In this document: positions 8,014-17,977 of the stretch, piece after piece
Layout: every line of letters begins with the position of its first letter
Position numbering within the stretch: position 1 is the first letter of the stretch
Assembly: GCF_017161265.1 (NCBI RefSeq)
Contig: NZ_CP031393.1
Location: 248,001-312,000 of the forward strand
Reading direction: 5' to 3'
Length of the DNA stretch: 64,000 bases
Origin: Treponema medium
Lineage (GTDB): Bacteria; Spirochaetota; Spirochaetia; Treponematales; Treponemataceae
Position numbers and translations under genes: made by a program
Notes under the pieces: generated by a model
What the model saw: the letters and a program-made list of their open reading frames with translations, nothing else
Told to the model about the DNA's origin: nothing
Database searches by the model: none

Positions 8014-8041
8014 TTGATCGAATCGATATATACGATATAAT
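8014..8041 (+). promoter_or_regulatory. Promoter of the V-type ATP synthase operon
   Basis: TTGATC (8014-8019), a 16-nt spacer and a perfect TATAAT (8036-8041). The expected start near 8048 makes the leader only about 14 nt, containing AGGTGA. Confidence 0.7.
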
Positions 8042-8061
8042 ATAAGAGAGGTGAGTTGATT

Positions 8062-8676
8062 ATGGAAGTTCAGTTACAGGATCTTGTTGAAAAGATCAAG
8101 CAGGACGGTATTGCTTCTGCTGAACAGCAAGCTGCGGGTATCATTGCCGAAGCGGAGAAAAAGGCAAAGGCTATCGTTGCGGATGCGGAAAAAGAGGCTG
8201 AAACCTTGTTGAAGAAGACTGAAGTCGAATCCCAACGGTTTACAAACGCTTCGGAGGCTGCCGTTAAACAGGCTTGCCGCAATGCGCTCATCGCCTTTAG
8301 AGAAGGAGTTACCGCTTCTCTCGATGCCCTCATCAAAGCGGAAACCGCAGCGGCATATAACAGCGATGTACTCAAAACGCTGATCCCCGAAGCGGTAAAA
8401 GGCTGGATTAAAACAAACGAAGCTGATATTTCCGTTGTTCTTTCTCCCGAAGATGCGCAAAAGCTGGAAAGCGCTTTGCTTGCTGCGTTTAAGAAAGAGG
8501 TTGAAAAAGGCATCGAGGTTAAATCCGATGCACAGCTTGCAGGCGGCTTTAGAATCGGGGTAAAGGACGGTTCGGCATATTACGACTTTTCTGCAGAAGC
8601 GGTCGCCGATTTGTTCTCCGCCTATATCAGCTCACGTGCTGCACGCCTGTTGAAGGATGCGGTAAAGGAGTTATAA
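8062..8676 (+). CDS. atpE: V/A-type ATP synthase subunit E
   Basis: Peripheral-stalk subunit that links the catalytic head to subunit I of the membrane sector. It has 204 residues from ATG 8062, chosen because GAGGTGAG lies 6-7 nt upstream; a TTG six bases earlier is in frame but badly placed. The N-terminal half is an Ala/Glu/Lys-rich helix (QQAAGIIAEAEKKAKAIVADAEKEAE) typical of the stalk coiled coil, and the C-terminal half is the globular domain with GGFRIGVKDGSAYYDFS. It is first gene of the E-DUF2764-A-B-D-I-K operon. Confidence 0.93.
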   Translation: MEVQLQDLVEKIKQDGIASAEQQAAGIIAEAEKKAKAIVADAEKEAETLLKKTEVESQRFTNASEAAVKQACRNALIAFREGVTASLDALIKAETAAAYNSDVLKTLIPEAVKGWIKTNEADISVVLSPEDAQKLESALLAAFKKEVEKGIEVKSDAQLAGGFRIGVKDGSAYYDFSAEAVADLFSAYISSRAARLLKDAVKEL

Positions 8677-8679
8677 GGA

Positions 8680-9225
8680 GTGGCTTCATACTATTATTTG
8701 ATGGCTCAGCTGCCGTCAATTATGCCGCACACCGACCCGCCGCTTTCTTACGCGCAATTTAAAGAGCTTGCCCTGCGGTTTCTAAATGAAAAAGATGCCG
8801 CAGTGCTGGAGTCTTTAACGCTTGTTCCGCCCCGCGAGGCTGTCCATACGGCTTCTGCTGTGGTGAACGAATGGTATGCGTTTGAACAGGAACTGCGGTT
8901 TGCGCTTGAACAAATGCGCGCTGCAAAGCTGAAACGGGATGAGCGGATTGCTCCGGCAGAAACACCTGCTTCCGCCTTTGATATCGGCGCTATTGTGCGC
9001 GGGGTTTCCAACATCGATGACCCCTTAGCGGCGGAACGGTATTTGCTGAATGCGCGGCTTGCGGCAGCGGATCAGCTGCGGAAACTGCATTTTTACGACA
9101 GCGAAGCGGTTTTCGGCTATGGAATTGTATTACTGTTGAGCGAACGGGCTTCAAAATTTAAGATGGAAACCGGCCGCACAGAATATCACTCAATTTATAC
9201 ACAAATTCTCGGAGAAAAGATATGA
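8680..9225 (+). CDS. DUF2764 family protein of the V-ATPase operon
   Basis: A 181-residue protein starting at GTG with AAAGGAG (8664-8670) 9 nt upstream. It opens MASYYYLMAQLPSIMPHTDPPLSY, as in the DUF2764 proteins found between the E and A genes of treponemal V-ATPase operons. The position corresponds to subunit C of other V/A-ATPases, so a role as a diverged C-like connector is possible but is only a contextual inference. No enzyme motif, signal peptide or membrane segment is seen. Its stop overlaps the start of atpA by 4 bp (ATGA), suggesting translational coupling. Confidence 0.8.
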   Translation: MASYYYLMAQLPSIMPHTDPPLSYAQFKELALRFLNEKDAAVLESLTLVPPREAVHTASAVVNEWYAFEQELRFALEQMRAAKLKRDERIAPAETPASAFDIGAIVRGVSNIDDPLAAERYLLNARLAAADQLRKLHFYDSEAVFGYGIVLLLSERASKFKMETGRTEYHSIYTQILGEKI

Positions 9226-11015
9226 GAGGAACGAAAGGAAAGGTAGTCGGTATTAACGGGAATATGGTCAGCGTTGAGTTTGACGGTCTGGTTACGTTAA
9301 ACGAAGTTGGCTACGTCCATATCGGCGACACCAAATTGAAGAGCGAGATCATCCGTATACGCGGCTCCGTTGCTCAGATGCAGGTATTCGAAATTACCAA
9401 GGGTATCCGCGTCGGTGATGAAGTTGAGTTTACCGGAGATCTCTTGTCGGTTGAACTTGGGCCGGGACTGCTCGGCAGAGTGTATGACGGTTTGCAGAAC
9501 CCGCTCCCCGACCTTGCAGAAAAGGCGGGCTACTTTTTGGAGCGCGGTATCTATCTCAATGCGCTTCCTACCGAAGCACAGTGGGATTTTACGCCGGTTG
9601 CACAGGTAGGGGACACACTCGTGCGCGGCGATGTGCTGGGAACCGTGCCGGAGGGGAACTTTACCCACCGGATTATGCTTCCCTTCGGTATGTACGGCAC
9701 ATACACGCTTTCTTCCATTAAACCGGCAGGACAGTACACCGTACACGAAACTATTGCGGAAGTAACCGACGAGCGCGGAAAAAAGTATCCGCTTACGATG
9801 AGCTTCCGCTGGCCGGTAAAGCGTGCAATCGACTGCTATGCCGAACGGCTCAAGCCCTCTGAAACGCTTGTTACCAAAATCCGCACCGTAGATACCTTCT
9901 TCCCGGTAGCAAAAGGCGGAACCTATTGTATTCCGGGGCCGTTCGGCGCCGGTAAAACCGTTTTACAGCACGCAACCAGCCGTAACGCAGAGGTTGATAT
10001 CGTAATCATCGCCGCCTGCGGTGAGCGCGCCGGTGAAGTTGTAGAAACCTTAAAAGAATTCCCTGAATTGATCGACCCCCGCACGGGACGAACCCTGATG
10101 GAGCGGACGGTTATCATTTGTAATACATCGTCGATGCCGGTTGCGGCGCGCGAGGCTTCGGTTTATACCGGCGTAACCCTTGCCGAATACTACCGCCAGA
10201 TGGGGCTTGACGTTCTGCTCCTTGCAGACTCCACCAGCCGTTGGGCACAGGCTTTGCGCGAAATGTCCGGACGCTTGGAGGAAATCCCCGGTGAAGAAGC
10301 TTTCCCCGCCTACTTGGAATCCTACATTGCAGCATTCTATGAGCGCGCCGGTATTGTCCGCTTAAAGGACGGCAGCAAAGGCTCCGTAACGATCGGCGGT
10401 ACGGTTTCCCCCGCAGGCGGTAACTTTGAAGAGCCGGTTACGCAGGCAACGCTCAAAGTTGTCGGCGCATTCCACGGACTTTCCCGCGAACGCTCCGATG
10501 CCCGTAAATATCCCGCCATCCACCCGCTCGATTCATGGTCAAAATACCCGAGCGTACTCGGAACGGCGCAGGTGGAATACGGCAGAGGAATGCTCCGCCG
10601 CGGTACCGAAGTTGAGCAGATGATGAAGGTTGTCGGTGAAGAAGGTACCAGTATGGAAGACTTTATCGTCTACTTGAAGGGAGACTTCCTTGACGCGGTT
10701 TATTTACAGCAAAACTCCTTCGATAAGGTTGACGATGCCGTTTCCGTAGAGCGCCAGCGCTATATTTACAAACTGATCCTGCGCATATTGGGCTCTCAGT
10801 TCTCCTTTAATACCAAGGATGAAGCCCGCGCATACTTTAACAAGCTGCGCCAGTCCTTTATCGACTATAACTATTCGCCGTGGGAATCGCCGGAATTTAA
10901 GAAGCACGAAGCAGCTATTACCGGAGCGCTTTCCGATAAGGCAACAGGGCTTGATGAAAAAGCGGCAAAACTCATAAAAGAAGCGGAGGCACATCATGAA
11001 GAAAGTGTACAGTAA
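9222..11015 (+). CDS. atpA: V/A-type ATP synthase catalytic subunit A
   Basis: Nucleotide-hydrolysing or synthesising subunit of the A3B3 head. It has 597 residues, typical for V/A-type A subunits, with the N-terminal beta barrel, the A-type bulge domain (about 110-185), the P-loop [10 protein letters not shown] near residue 240, the GERAGEV segment, [15 protein letters not shown] and [13 protein letters not shown]. It overlaps the preceding gene by 4 bp and atpB by 20 bp, so production is likely coupled along the operon. Confidence 0.97.
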   Translation: MRGTKGKVVGINGNMVSVEFDGLVTLNEVGYVHIGDTKLKSEIIRIRGSVAQMQVFEITKGIRVGDEVEFTGDLLSVELGPGLLGRVYDGLQNPLPDLAEKAGYFLERGIYLNALPTEAQWDFTPVAQVGDTLVRGDVLGTVPEGNFTHRIMLPFGMYGTYTLSSIKPAGQYTVHETIAEVTDERGKKYPLTMSFRWPVKRAIDCYAERLKPSETLVTKIRTVDTFFPVAKGGTYCIPGPFGAGKTVLQHATSRNAEVDIVIIAACGERAGEVVETLKEFPELIDPRTGRTLMERTVIICNTSSMPVAAREASVYTGVTLAEYYRQMGLDVLLLADSTSRWAQALREMSGRLEEIPGEEAFPAYLESYIAAFYERAGIVRLKDGSKGSVTIGGTVSPAGGNFEEPVTQATLKVVGAFHGLSRERSDARKYPAIHPLDSWSKYPSVLGTAQVEYGRGMLRRGTEVEQMMKVVGEEGTSMEDFIVYLKGDFLDAVYLQQNSFDKVDDAVSVERQRYIYKLILRILGSQFSFNTKDEARAYFNKLRQSFIDYNYSPWESPEFKKHEAAITGALSDKATGLDEKAAKLIKEAEAHHEESVQ

Positions 11016-12315
11016 GATTGAATCCATTAACGGTTCGGTTATAACCGTCAAGGCTGAAGATGTGTCCTACGGTGAGCTTGCGCAGGTTCAGACAAGCTTT
11101 GGCACCTCGCTCGCACAGGTCAATAAGCTGGATAGAGGGCTTGTTTCGCTACAGGTATTTGCAGGCGGACGCGGTGTTTCCACCGGTGATGAAGTACGCT
11201 TCCTCGGTCGGGAAATGCAGGTAAGCTTTTCCGATGATTTACTCGGACGTATCTTTAACGGTTCGGGAGAGCCGCGCGACCAAGGCCCGATGCTCAAGGA
11301 TAATATGGTAGAAATCGGCGGTCCGTCTGTAAACCCATCCAAGCGTATTATGGCAAAGCGGATGATCAGAACCGGTATTCCGATGATCGACGTATTCAAC
11401 ACCCTCGTGGTTTCCCAGAAGCTACCGATTTTCTCAAGCTCTGGTGAACCCTACAACGAACTGCTCGCACGTATCGCAATGCAGGCTGAGGTTGACGTCA
11501 TCGTACTCGGCGGTATGGGGCTTAAATACGACGACTACCTCTATTTTAAGGATACGCTGGAAGAAGCGGGCGCGCTGAGCCGTACGGTGATGTTCGTACA
11601 CACTGCCGCCGACCCAACGGTAGAATGTTTGATGATCCCCGATATGTGTCTTGCAGTCGGTGAACAATTTGCACTCAAAGGCAAAGATGTCCTCGTCCTT
11701 TTAACCGATATGACCAACTTCGCCGATGCGATGAAGGAAATTGCCATTATACAGGAACAGGTTCCGTCAAACCGCGGTTATCCCGGCGACCTTTACAGCC
11801 AGCTTGCCGCCCGCTACGAAAAGGCGGTTGACTTTGACGATGCAGGTTCGGTTACCGTTCTTGCCGTTACCACCATGCCCGGCGACGACGTAACGCACCC
11901 CGTTCCCGATAACACCGGATATATCACCGAAGGTCAGTTCTATCTTAAACACGGACGCATCGAACCGTTCGGAAGTCTTTCCCGTCTCAAGCAGAACGTC
12001 AACGGCAAGACCCGCGAAGATCACCGTGCGCTCATGGATAATATGATCAAGCTCTATGCTTCCTACAAGGACACGCTTGAGAAAAAGTCGATGGGCTTTA
12101 TGATGAGCGAATGGGACGGCAAGCTGCTGAAATACGGTGAGCTTTTTGAATCCCGCATGATGGATTTGTCGGTAAACATTCCGCTTGAGGAAGCGCTCGA
12201 TAACGGATGGAAGATTCTTTCGTCCTGCTTTACTCCTGAGGAAACCGGTATTAAGTCCGATTTGATCAAAACCTTCTGGCCCAAGGATGCGCAGAACAAT
12301 CCCTCCGCGGATTAA
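10996..12315 (+). CDS. atpB: V/A-type ATP synthase subunit B
   Basis: Non-catalytic regulatory subunit that alternates with A in the head. Its 439 residues are standard. The P-loop is replaced by [15 protein letters not shown], as expected for B subunits. Also visible are [18 protein letters not shown], the [17 protein letters not shown] segment and a C-terminal helical domain. The start ATG lies inside the end of atpA. Confidence 0.97.
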   Translation: MKKVYSKIESINGSVITVKAEDVSYGELAQVQTSFGTSLAQVNKLDRGLVSLQVFAGGRGVSTGDEVRFLGREMQVSFSDDLLGRIFNGSGEPRDQGPMLKDNMVEIGGPSVNPSKRIMAKRMIRTGIPMIDVFNTLVVSQKLPIFSSSGEPYNELLARIAMQAEVDVIVLGGMGLKYDDYLYFKDTLEEAGALSRTVMFVHTAADPTVECLMIPDMCLAVGEQFALKGKDVLVLLTDMTNFADAMKEIAIIQEQVPSNRGYPGDLYSQLAARYEKAVDFDDAGSVTVLAVTTMPGDDVTHPVPDNTGYITEGQFYLKHGRIEPFGSLSRLKQNVNGKTREDHRALMDNMIKLYASYKDTLEKKSMGFMMSEWDGKLLKYGELFESRMMDLSVNIPLEEALDNGWKILSSCFTPEETGIKSDLIKTFWPKDAQNNPSAD

Positions 12316-12345
12316 TGCGTTTCCTTATATAGTAGAGGAATAGCG

Positions 12346-12963
12346 ATGGCTATTAAACTGACGAAAAACGAGCTGAAAAATCAAAAAGAATCGCTCAAGA
12401 TGTTCCAGCGGTACTTGCCGACGCTTCAGCTTAAAAAACAGCAGCTGCAAACCGAAATCCGCACGATTGAGATGCATGCAAAAGAGGTTCGGCTGAACCG
12501 AGACGCACTGCACAAGGAGTTTGAGCAGTGGATTGCCGTCTTCGGCGAAGCGGGAATCTTTACGCCTGAAATTCTCAAGGTGAAAGAAGTGCGTACTTCG
12601 ACGGGAAATATTGCCGGTGTTTCGATACCGGTGTTTTCCGGGGCGGACTTTGAACGCAGTAGCTACGATCTTTTTACAACGCCGCTGTGGCTCGACATTG
12701 CCTGCGACCGGATGGAGCGGGTTTTATCGCTCGATCTTGAAGCCCAAATCCTCGATGAACAGGTTGCACGGCTCAACAACGAACTGCGTACCACAACGCA
12801 GCGTGTCAACTTGTTTGAAAAGGTAAAGATACCGGAAACAAAGCGGAACATCAAAAAAATTTCCGTGTATCTGGGAGATCAGCAGGTAGCGGCGGTTGTG
12901 CGCGGGAAGATTTCCAAGAAAAACTTGGAAAAGAACGCTCCTTCTGAGGAGGTAACGGCATGA
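12346..12963 (+). CDS. atpD: V/A-type ATP synthase subunit D
   Basis: Central rotor shaft subunit that penetrates the A3B3 head and transmits rotation to the K ring. It has 205 residues with long N- and C-terminal helices ([21 protein letters not shown] near the start and [20 protein letters not shown] toward the end). It overlaps atpI by 4 bp. No separate gene for subunit F (G in some nomenclatures) or C is seen in the operon, as in other treponemes. Confidence 0.93.
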   Translation: MAIKLTKNELKNQKESLKMFQRYLPTLQLKKQQLQTEIRTIEMHAKEVRLNRDALHKEFEQWIAVFGEAGIFTPEILKVKEVRTSTGNIAGVSIPVFSGADFERSSYDLFTTPLWLDIACDRMERVLSLDLEAQILDEQVARLNNELRTTTQRVNLFEKVKIPETKRNIKKISVYLGDQQVAAVVRGKISKKNLEKNAPSEEVTA

Positions 12964-14951
12964 TTTTACCGATGAAAAAACTGACGCTCCTTGTGCTGGA
13001 TTCTCAGAAAAAGGCGGCTTTAAAAACGCTGCGGAACTTCGGTGCGGTGCATATCGAAAAGGAAAACGCTTCAAGCGATACCTTGACGGAATTGCAAAAC
13101 ACATACACGAGAGTACAGCAAGCGGAAGCATTGATTACCGAATCGCAGCCGAAAAAAGCTGAAAAAGCACAGACTGAAACGCTCACATTGAGCCGGAATG
13201 ACTTATTGCAGGCAGTTGACGAGATTCTTGACCTCAAAGACCAAGAATCAAATACACGGGCTGCAATCAATAAGCTGACCGGCGACATCGAAGCATACAA
13301 TGGTTGGGGCGATTTTGAGCCCAAAGATATACACAGCTTTGAAGAAAATGGCATCTATTTGACGATGGGTGAGCTTCCGGAAAAGTCATATACAGCATTG
13401 CCTGAAACGATTAAAACGGTACGGCTTGCAGGCGGCAAAAAAACAGTCCGCTTTGCGATAGTGTCCGAAACCGCAGATGTTCCTGCCGATTTGCCGTCCG
13501 ATTTTAGTCCGCTTATTTTACCGGATATGCGGCTTTCGGCAATGCATACCGAAAGGGAACGGCTGCAAAAACAGCTGCCCTCATTCAAAGCAAAGATTGG
13601 GGCACGGACTGAACTGCTTGCACCGTTAAAGGCAGAGGCAAAAAAGCTTGCAAAAGAGATTGAGTTTGAAAGCGTCCGTGCCGGTATGGAAGTCATTCCG
13701 CTTGAAGAAGATACGGCAGCTGCCGGTTCTTCCGTAACGGTTAATGCGTCTGATGTGGGTAATACCGCTGCTGCCGTTTCCGGCAACGCAGCTACTGCGG
13801 CGGTCGGTGCCGGTAATGCTGCAAACGGTACTGCCGGGAATGCCGAAAAAGAGCCGATACGGCTTGCACGGCTTTCCGGTTATATCCTTGCTGAAAAACA
13901 AGCTGATTTTGCAGGGCTTGCAAAGGCAAACGGCTGGGCGTTTATTTCAGATGATCCTGCTGAAGAAGATGCCGTTCCGACTGCAATGCGGCATAACCGG
14001 TTTGTGCAGCTGCTTACCCCGTTGACGGACTTCCTCGGTACCGTGCCGGGCTACCGCGAACCCGATATTTCGCTCTGGTTCCTGCTCTTTTTCGGTATCT
14101 TCTTTGCGATGATTTTTGGGGACGCAGGCTACGGCGGTATCCTCGTGATCTTGTCGCTTATCGGAATCGTCAAAGCAAAAGCGAAGGAGCAGCCCGTTCC
14201 GCTCGCTATGCAGATGTTCCTCTACCTCGGTGTTCTAACTGTTATCTGGGGAACTGCAACCTGCAACTGGTTCGGCATCTCGGTGGAGTACATCCCCGCA
14301 TGGATGAAAAATCTCTCCATACCGGCTATCTCGAATGTGACCGAGGAGAGTATCAGGAATGCTAACTTGATGCAGTTCTGCTTTACGCTCGGGCTTATTC
14401 AGCTGACAATCGGGCATATCATCTCGATTGTGCGGAATATCCGTTCTCCACAGATACTGGGACACATTGGCTCCATTGCGATGCTCTGCGGAATGTATGT
14501 TGTAGTGTTAAGCCTTGTCGTCAGCGCCGAGCGGTACCAGATTAACCAACCGGTACTGATTGCGGTAGGCGGCGGCTTTGCGCTTAACTTTATTTTTTCA
14601 AATTATCAAACCGGTATCGGGCAGAGTATTGTTGACAGCCTTAAAAATATCATCACGATGTTCTTAGGGGTGGTAAACGTCTTTGCCGATATTATGAGCT
14701 ATATCCGCCTTTGGGCAGTCGGGCTTGCAGGTTCTGCAATCAGTGCGACAGTCAACCAGATGGCGGGGCCGGCGCTCGGCAGCTTCCTCATCTTTTTGGG
14801 TGTGCTGCTGTTATTCTTCGGACACGGTTTAAACTATATTATGAACGTACTCTCGGTCATCGTACACGGAGTGCGGCTTAATACCTTAGAGTTTTCAAAC
14901 CATGTCGGGTTAACGTGGGCAGGGTTCAAATACGAACCTTTTGCGGAATAA
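12960..14951 (+). CDS. atpI: V/A-type ATP synthase membrane subunit I
   Basis: Membrane stator subunit that forms the ion half-channels against the K ring. It has 663 residues: a cytoplasmic N-terminal half followed by about seven to eight membrane helices from near residue 370. The conserved Arg needed for ion translocation is in [18 protein letters not shown]. An unusual Ala/Gly/Asn-rich low-complexity insert lies at about 260-298, in the cytoplasmic part just before the membrane half. The gap to atpK contains four strong hairpins. Confidence 0.95.
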   Translation: MILPMKKLTLLVLDSQKKAALKTLRNFGAVHIEKENASSDTLTELQNTYTRVQQAEALITESQPKKAEKAQTETLTLSRNDLLQAVDEILDLKDQESNTRAAINKLTGDIEAYNGWGDFEPKDIHSFEENGIYLTMGELPEKSYTALPETIKTVRLAGGKKTVRFAIVSETADVPADLPSDFSPLILPDMRLSAMHTERERLQKQLPSFKAKIGARTELLAPLKAEAKKLAKEIEFESVRAGMEVIPLEEDTAAAGSSVTVNASDVGNTAAAVSGNAATAAVGAGNAANGTAGNAEKEPIRLARLSGYILAEKQADFAGLAKANGWAFISDDPAEEDAVPTAMRHNRFVQLLTPLTDFLGTVPGYREPDISLWFLLFFGIFFAMIFGDAGYGGILVILSLIGIVKAKAKEQPVPLAMQMFLYLGVLTVIWGTATCNWFGISVEYIPAWMKNLSIPAISNVTEESIRNANLMQFCFTLGLIQLTIGHIISIVRNIRSPQILGHIGSIAMLCGMYVVVLSLVVSAERYQINQPVLIAVGGGFALNFIFSNYQTGIGQSIVDSLKNIITMFLGVVNVFADIMSYIRLWAVGLAGSAISATVNQMAGPALGSFLIFLGVLLLFFGHGLNYIMNVLSVIVHGVRLNTLEFSNHVGLTWAGFKYEPFAE

Positions 14952-14955
14952 TTAA

Positions 14956-15107
14956 ATAAGAAGAACAACTTCTTATCGTATAGATTAAACCTGTTTGGAA
15001 ACTTCCGTTTCAGAACAGGTTACCTTGAAATGTGATGTTCAAAATCGTGCTATCTGTGCGATTTTGAACTCGTCGACCAGTTCGACAACGAAGTTATCGA
15101 ACTGGTC
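14956..15107 (+). promoter_or_regulatory. Four consecutive RNA hairpins between atpI and atpK
   Basis: Four perfect or near-perfect stem-loops fill this gap: ATAAGAAG (14956-14963) with 14969-14976; AACCTGTT (14988-14995) with 15014-15021, plus an inner GAAAC/GTTTC; GTTCAAAATCG (15037-15047) with 15059-15069; GACCAGTTCGA (15075-15085) with 15097-15107. None has a following T tract. The array ends 11 nt before the strong atpK ribosome binding site TTGGAGGA. A processing or stability element that raises c-ring subunit output is a reasonable inference. Confidence 0.75.
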
Positions 15108-15130
15108 TAGTATAAACTTGGAGGACTTCA

Positions 15131-15553
15131 ATGAGTTTTGGTATGTTTGGTGCAGCAGCTGCACTCGGTATTTCGGCATTCGGATCGGCATTAGGGCTTG
15201 CTATCGCAGGACAGGGCACAATCGGAGCATGGAAGCGGTGTTATTTGAATAATAAACCGGCTCCCTTCATCCTCCTCGCATTTGCAGGCGCCCCGCTCAC
15301 GCAGACTATTTACGGCTTCTTGCTGATGAACAAAATGCTTACTTCAAAAGCGGATCCGTGGTTCCTGTTAGGTGTCGGTGTTGCGTGCGGTCTTGGTATT
15401 GCAGCTTCCGCTATTGCACAGGGCAAGGCTTCCGCAGCAGGTTCTGATGCGCTTGCAGAAACCGGTAAAGGCTTCGGTCAGTACATCACTGTCGTCGGTC
15501 TTTGCGAAACCGTCGCGTTGTTCGTTATGGTTTTCGGACTGATTAACTGCTAA
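15131..15553 (+). CDS. atpK: V/A-type ATP synthase subunit K (rotor ring proteolipid), Na+-type residues
   Basis: Ring-forming proteolipid of 140 residues with four membrane helices (two fused hairpins). The ion-binding carboxylate is Glu126 in GLCETVALF. Thr57-Gln58 (APLTQTIYGF) and Gln97 (IAQGKAS) correspond to the Na+ ligands Thr64, Gln65 and Gln110 of Enterococcus hirae NtpK, whose Glu139 matches Glu126. That suggests a sodium-coupled enzyme. The start ATG has a strong TTGGAGGA 5 nt upstream. A terminator follows, so this is the last gene of the operon. Confidence 0.95.
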   Translation: MSFGMFGAAAALGISAFGSALGLAIAGQGTIGAWKRCYLNNKPAPFILLAFAGAPLTQTIYGFLLMNKMLTSKADPWFLLGVGVACGLGIAASAIAQGKASAAGSDALAETGKGFGQYITVVGLCETVALFVMVFGLINC

Positions 15554-15565
15554 CAGTGCTGCTTA

Positions 15566-15602
15566 AACGGATTTCGGCTTCTGCCGGAATCCGTTTTTTT
15601 TA
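15566..15602 (+). terminator. Terminator of the V-ATPase operon
   Basis: AACGGATTTCGGC (15566-15578) pairs with GCCGGAATCCGTT (15583-15595) with few imperfections and is followed by a run of T residues. Confidence 0.85.
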
Positions 15603-15712
15603 TTTTATGACTCGTGAGCCATAATCAGATTTCTTTTTAACAGCTCCGCATAATAAAATAGGCTATTCAACCATTCAAAGAAACATATCCGGTGTAAGTA
15701 CCTTTTAGGGCT

Positions 15713-17800
15713 TTACACTTTAAACTTGCTTACTTCTGCAGCAAGTCCGGCGATACTCTCTTTATTACGCTGGGTGATTTGATTGACTTCCTGTACAGAT
15801 GTATTGATATATGATGCACCAGAGGTCATTTCGTCCATACTGCCGGTGATAACACGGGTAAGGTCGTCAAGTATCGCCATTTCCTTTGCAGCTTTTTCAC
15901 CGCCTTTCAGCATTTCCGAAGAACCGCTGTTAACTTCAACTGTAACCGTATTGATATTCTTAATTGCAGTAAGAACTTCTCTACTGGCATTTTCCTGTTC
16001 GCGCATTGCCTCGGTCAGTTGATTACTCATCATCTTAACCTGTTCCGACAGATTAAAAATAACATTGAATTTTTCTTCAACGGTATGAGCCGAAGCAGAA
16101 AGACTTTCGATTTCCGTACCGAACTGTTTAAGCGTCGTTGTAATAGTTTTTCCCTGCGTTGCCGAATCTTCGGCCAGCTTGCGGATCTCATCGGCGACGA
16201 CCGCGAAACCTTTTCCCGCCTCACCGGCATGGGCAGCTTCGATTGCCGCATTCATTGCAAGCAGGTTTGTCTGACTAGCAATGTGTTGAATAACACCACT
16301 CGCCTCTATTAAGCTACCCGACTCTTCTGCAATTTTTTGCGTAATGGCATTGGAGCTGTGCAGCGTTTCTTTTCCGTCGGAAGTAGCAGAGGCGAGTGAC
16401 TTTATCGATTCATCGGTTCGCTCCAAAGTCTTGGTAATCGAGGCGATATTGGCAACCATTTCTTCAATCGCCGAAGAAGATTCCGCAACGCTTGCAGCCT
16501 GAGTTGCAATACTGCCGTTTAGCTGTTTAATCGTTTGGATAATTTCTTCGATGGTCGCGGAAGTTTCGGTAACACTTGAAGCTTGCGTAAAAATCTTTCG
16601 TTTTACATCCTCAATATGAGTACTAATCTCATTCGCCGCTCCGGCAGTTTCGGACATATTTTGTGCAAGCTCGTCGCCTATCTTTGTCATTGCGCCGGCG
16701 TTTTTATCAACCGATTGAATTGCCGTTCTAATCTTCCCGATTGTTTCATTAAAATACTCGGAAAGATTGCGAATTTCATCCAGACCGGTTACCGGTAAGC
16801 TGACGGTTAGATCGCCTTCTCCCTGTGCAATATCTTTTAATGCAGTGGCTACACGTACAATCGGCCCGATAATCCGGTGCGACAACCAATACACTACGAC
16901 AGCAGCAATAATTAGCATTGCTATCCCGATCAAATACATCCAACGGTTTAATGTACGAACATCGCTTAAAAACTCTTTTGCAGGAGCACGCAGCATCACT
17001 ACCCAACCGGTCTCCATCTTCTTTCCTACGACAAATTGAGTTTCGCCGTTATACGAACCTGAACCGCTTACAACATCGTTTGAGTTAAAAACCGATTCGA
17101 CAAGAGCAGATAACGAAGCCATATCTTTATCGTCAGTCGCAGCCTCAGTGATAGACGTTTTTGCAGTAACACGGCTAAAATCGGTATCACCGATAATGTT
17201 CCTACTAATTCCAACTATAAAGACGGAACCGCTCGTACCGACAGTAACTGTTTTACAAATATCGGAAAGATATTGACCGTCGATATCGATTGAAAAGAAA
17301 CCGGTAATCCGCTTATCCTTGTCATACATGGGAATTGCATACGAGATGAGAAAAAGATCCTTGCCTGCTTGAAAAGGCTCGGACAAAAACGGTGTCCCGC
17401 TCATAACCGTACTGTACCACGATTGATTTCCGCAAAAGAAACTGCTACCATCAGCACGAATAAGGTTCCCGTCCATCCCTGCCATACCATAGTTCTTTAC
17501 AGACGACTGCCGTTTAATCAGGAAGTCAATCTCCCGCAACCGGTCTTGAATACTTAAACTTTCATCAAACAGAACGGGGCTATCGGCAACACCCTCTAAC
17601 CAGAAAGAAAGATTATCAATTTCATGATCGATTTTTTCAGCAGTTGTAACTGCTTTGCTTTGCAATAGCTCCATTACTTTTGCGGTAATTGACCGTCTGA
17701 CAATACTGCCAGCTAAAACAGTCTGCAAAATTGATACCGTAACAATAAATATTGCAAAAATAATAATCAATCTTTTTTGCAAACCGAGTTGTTTCTTCAT
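15713..17800 (-). CDS. Methyl-accepting chemotaxis protein (chemoreceptor 1)
   Basis: A 695-residue transmembrane receptor: N-terminal membrane helix (about 10-32), a large periplasmic sensor of double-Cache type (about 40-280, with [17 protein letters not shown] and [22 protein letters not shown]), a second membrane helix (about 286-306), a HAMP domain, and the cytoplasmic signalling domain with the invariant hairpin tip [32 protein letters not shown]. It ends EVSKFKV, with no CheR-binding pentapeptide. AGGAG precedes the ATG. The ligand is not predictable beyond small organic molecules typical of dCache. It stands alone with its own promoter. Confidence 0.95.
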   Translation of the reverse strand: MKKQLGLQKRLIIIFAIFIVTVSILQTVLAGSIVRRSITAKVMELLQSKAVTTAEKIDHEIDNLSFWLEGVADSPVLFDESLSIQDRLREIDFLIKRQSSVKNYGMAGMDGNLIRADGSSFFCGNQSWYSTVMSGTPFLSEPFQAGKDLFLISYAIPMYDKDKRITGFFSIDIDGQYLSDICKTVTVGTSGSVFIVGISRNIIGDTDFSRVTAKTSITEAATDDKDMASLSALVESVFNSNDVVSGSGSYNGETQFVVGKKMETGWVVMLRAPAKEFLSDVRTLNRWMYLIGIAMLIIAAVVVYWLSHRIIGPIVRVATALKDIAQGEGDLTVSLPVTGLDEIRNLSEYFNETIGKIRTAIQSVDKNAGAMTKIGDELAQNMSETAGAANEISTHIEDVKRKIFTQASSVTETSATIEEIIQTIKQLNGSIATQAASVAESSSAIEEMVANIASITKTLERTDESIKSLASATSDGKETLHSSNAITQKIAEESGSLIEASGVIQHIASQTNLLAMNAAIEAAHAGEAGKGFAVVADEIRKLAEDSATQGKTITTTLKQFGTEIESLSASAHTVEEKFNVIFNLSEQVKMMSNQLTEAMREQENASREVLTAIKNINTVTVEVNSGSSEMLKGGEKAAKEMAILDDLTRVITGSMDEMTSGASYINTSVQEVNQITQRNKESIAGLAAEVSKFKV

Positions 17801-17868
17801 AGCTTCTCCTCACACTAAAACGAATATGGCCGTAAGGCAGTAGAACGATTATTAATTGCGTAACGTTT

Positions 17869-17897
17869 ATTATCATTATCTACATATATTATGTCAA
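17869..17897 (-). promoter_or_regulatory. Promoter of chemoreceptor 1
   Basis: On the minus strand, a perfect TTGACA (17892-17897), a 17-nt spacer and GATAAT (17869-17874). The leader is about 60 nt. The hexamers are of ordinary sigma70 type rather than the sigma28 type often used for chemotaxis genes. Confidence 0.75.
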
Positions 17898-17977
17898 TTA
17901 TCCAAAAACTCCCAGCATCCGCATATTTTTTAACTTTTTTTCAAAAAGCATAAAAATTATTAGCCGAAACGCCGTTG

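Noticed and set aside
14995-15252. Frame of 85 codons covering the atpI-atpK gap and the start of atpK
   Set aside because: It is built from the hairpin arms and overlaps atpK in another frame; atpK has a much better start and clear homology.
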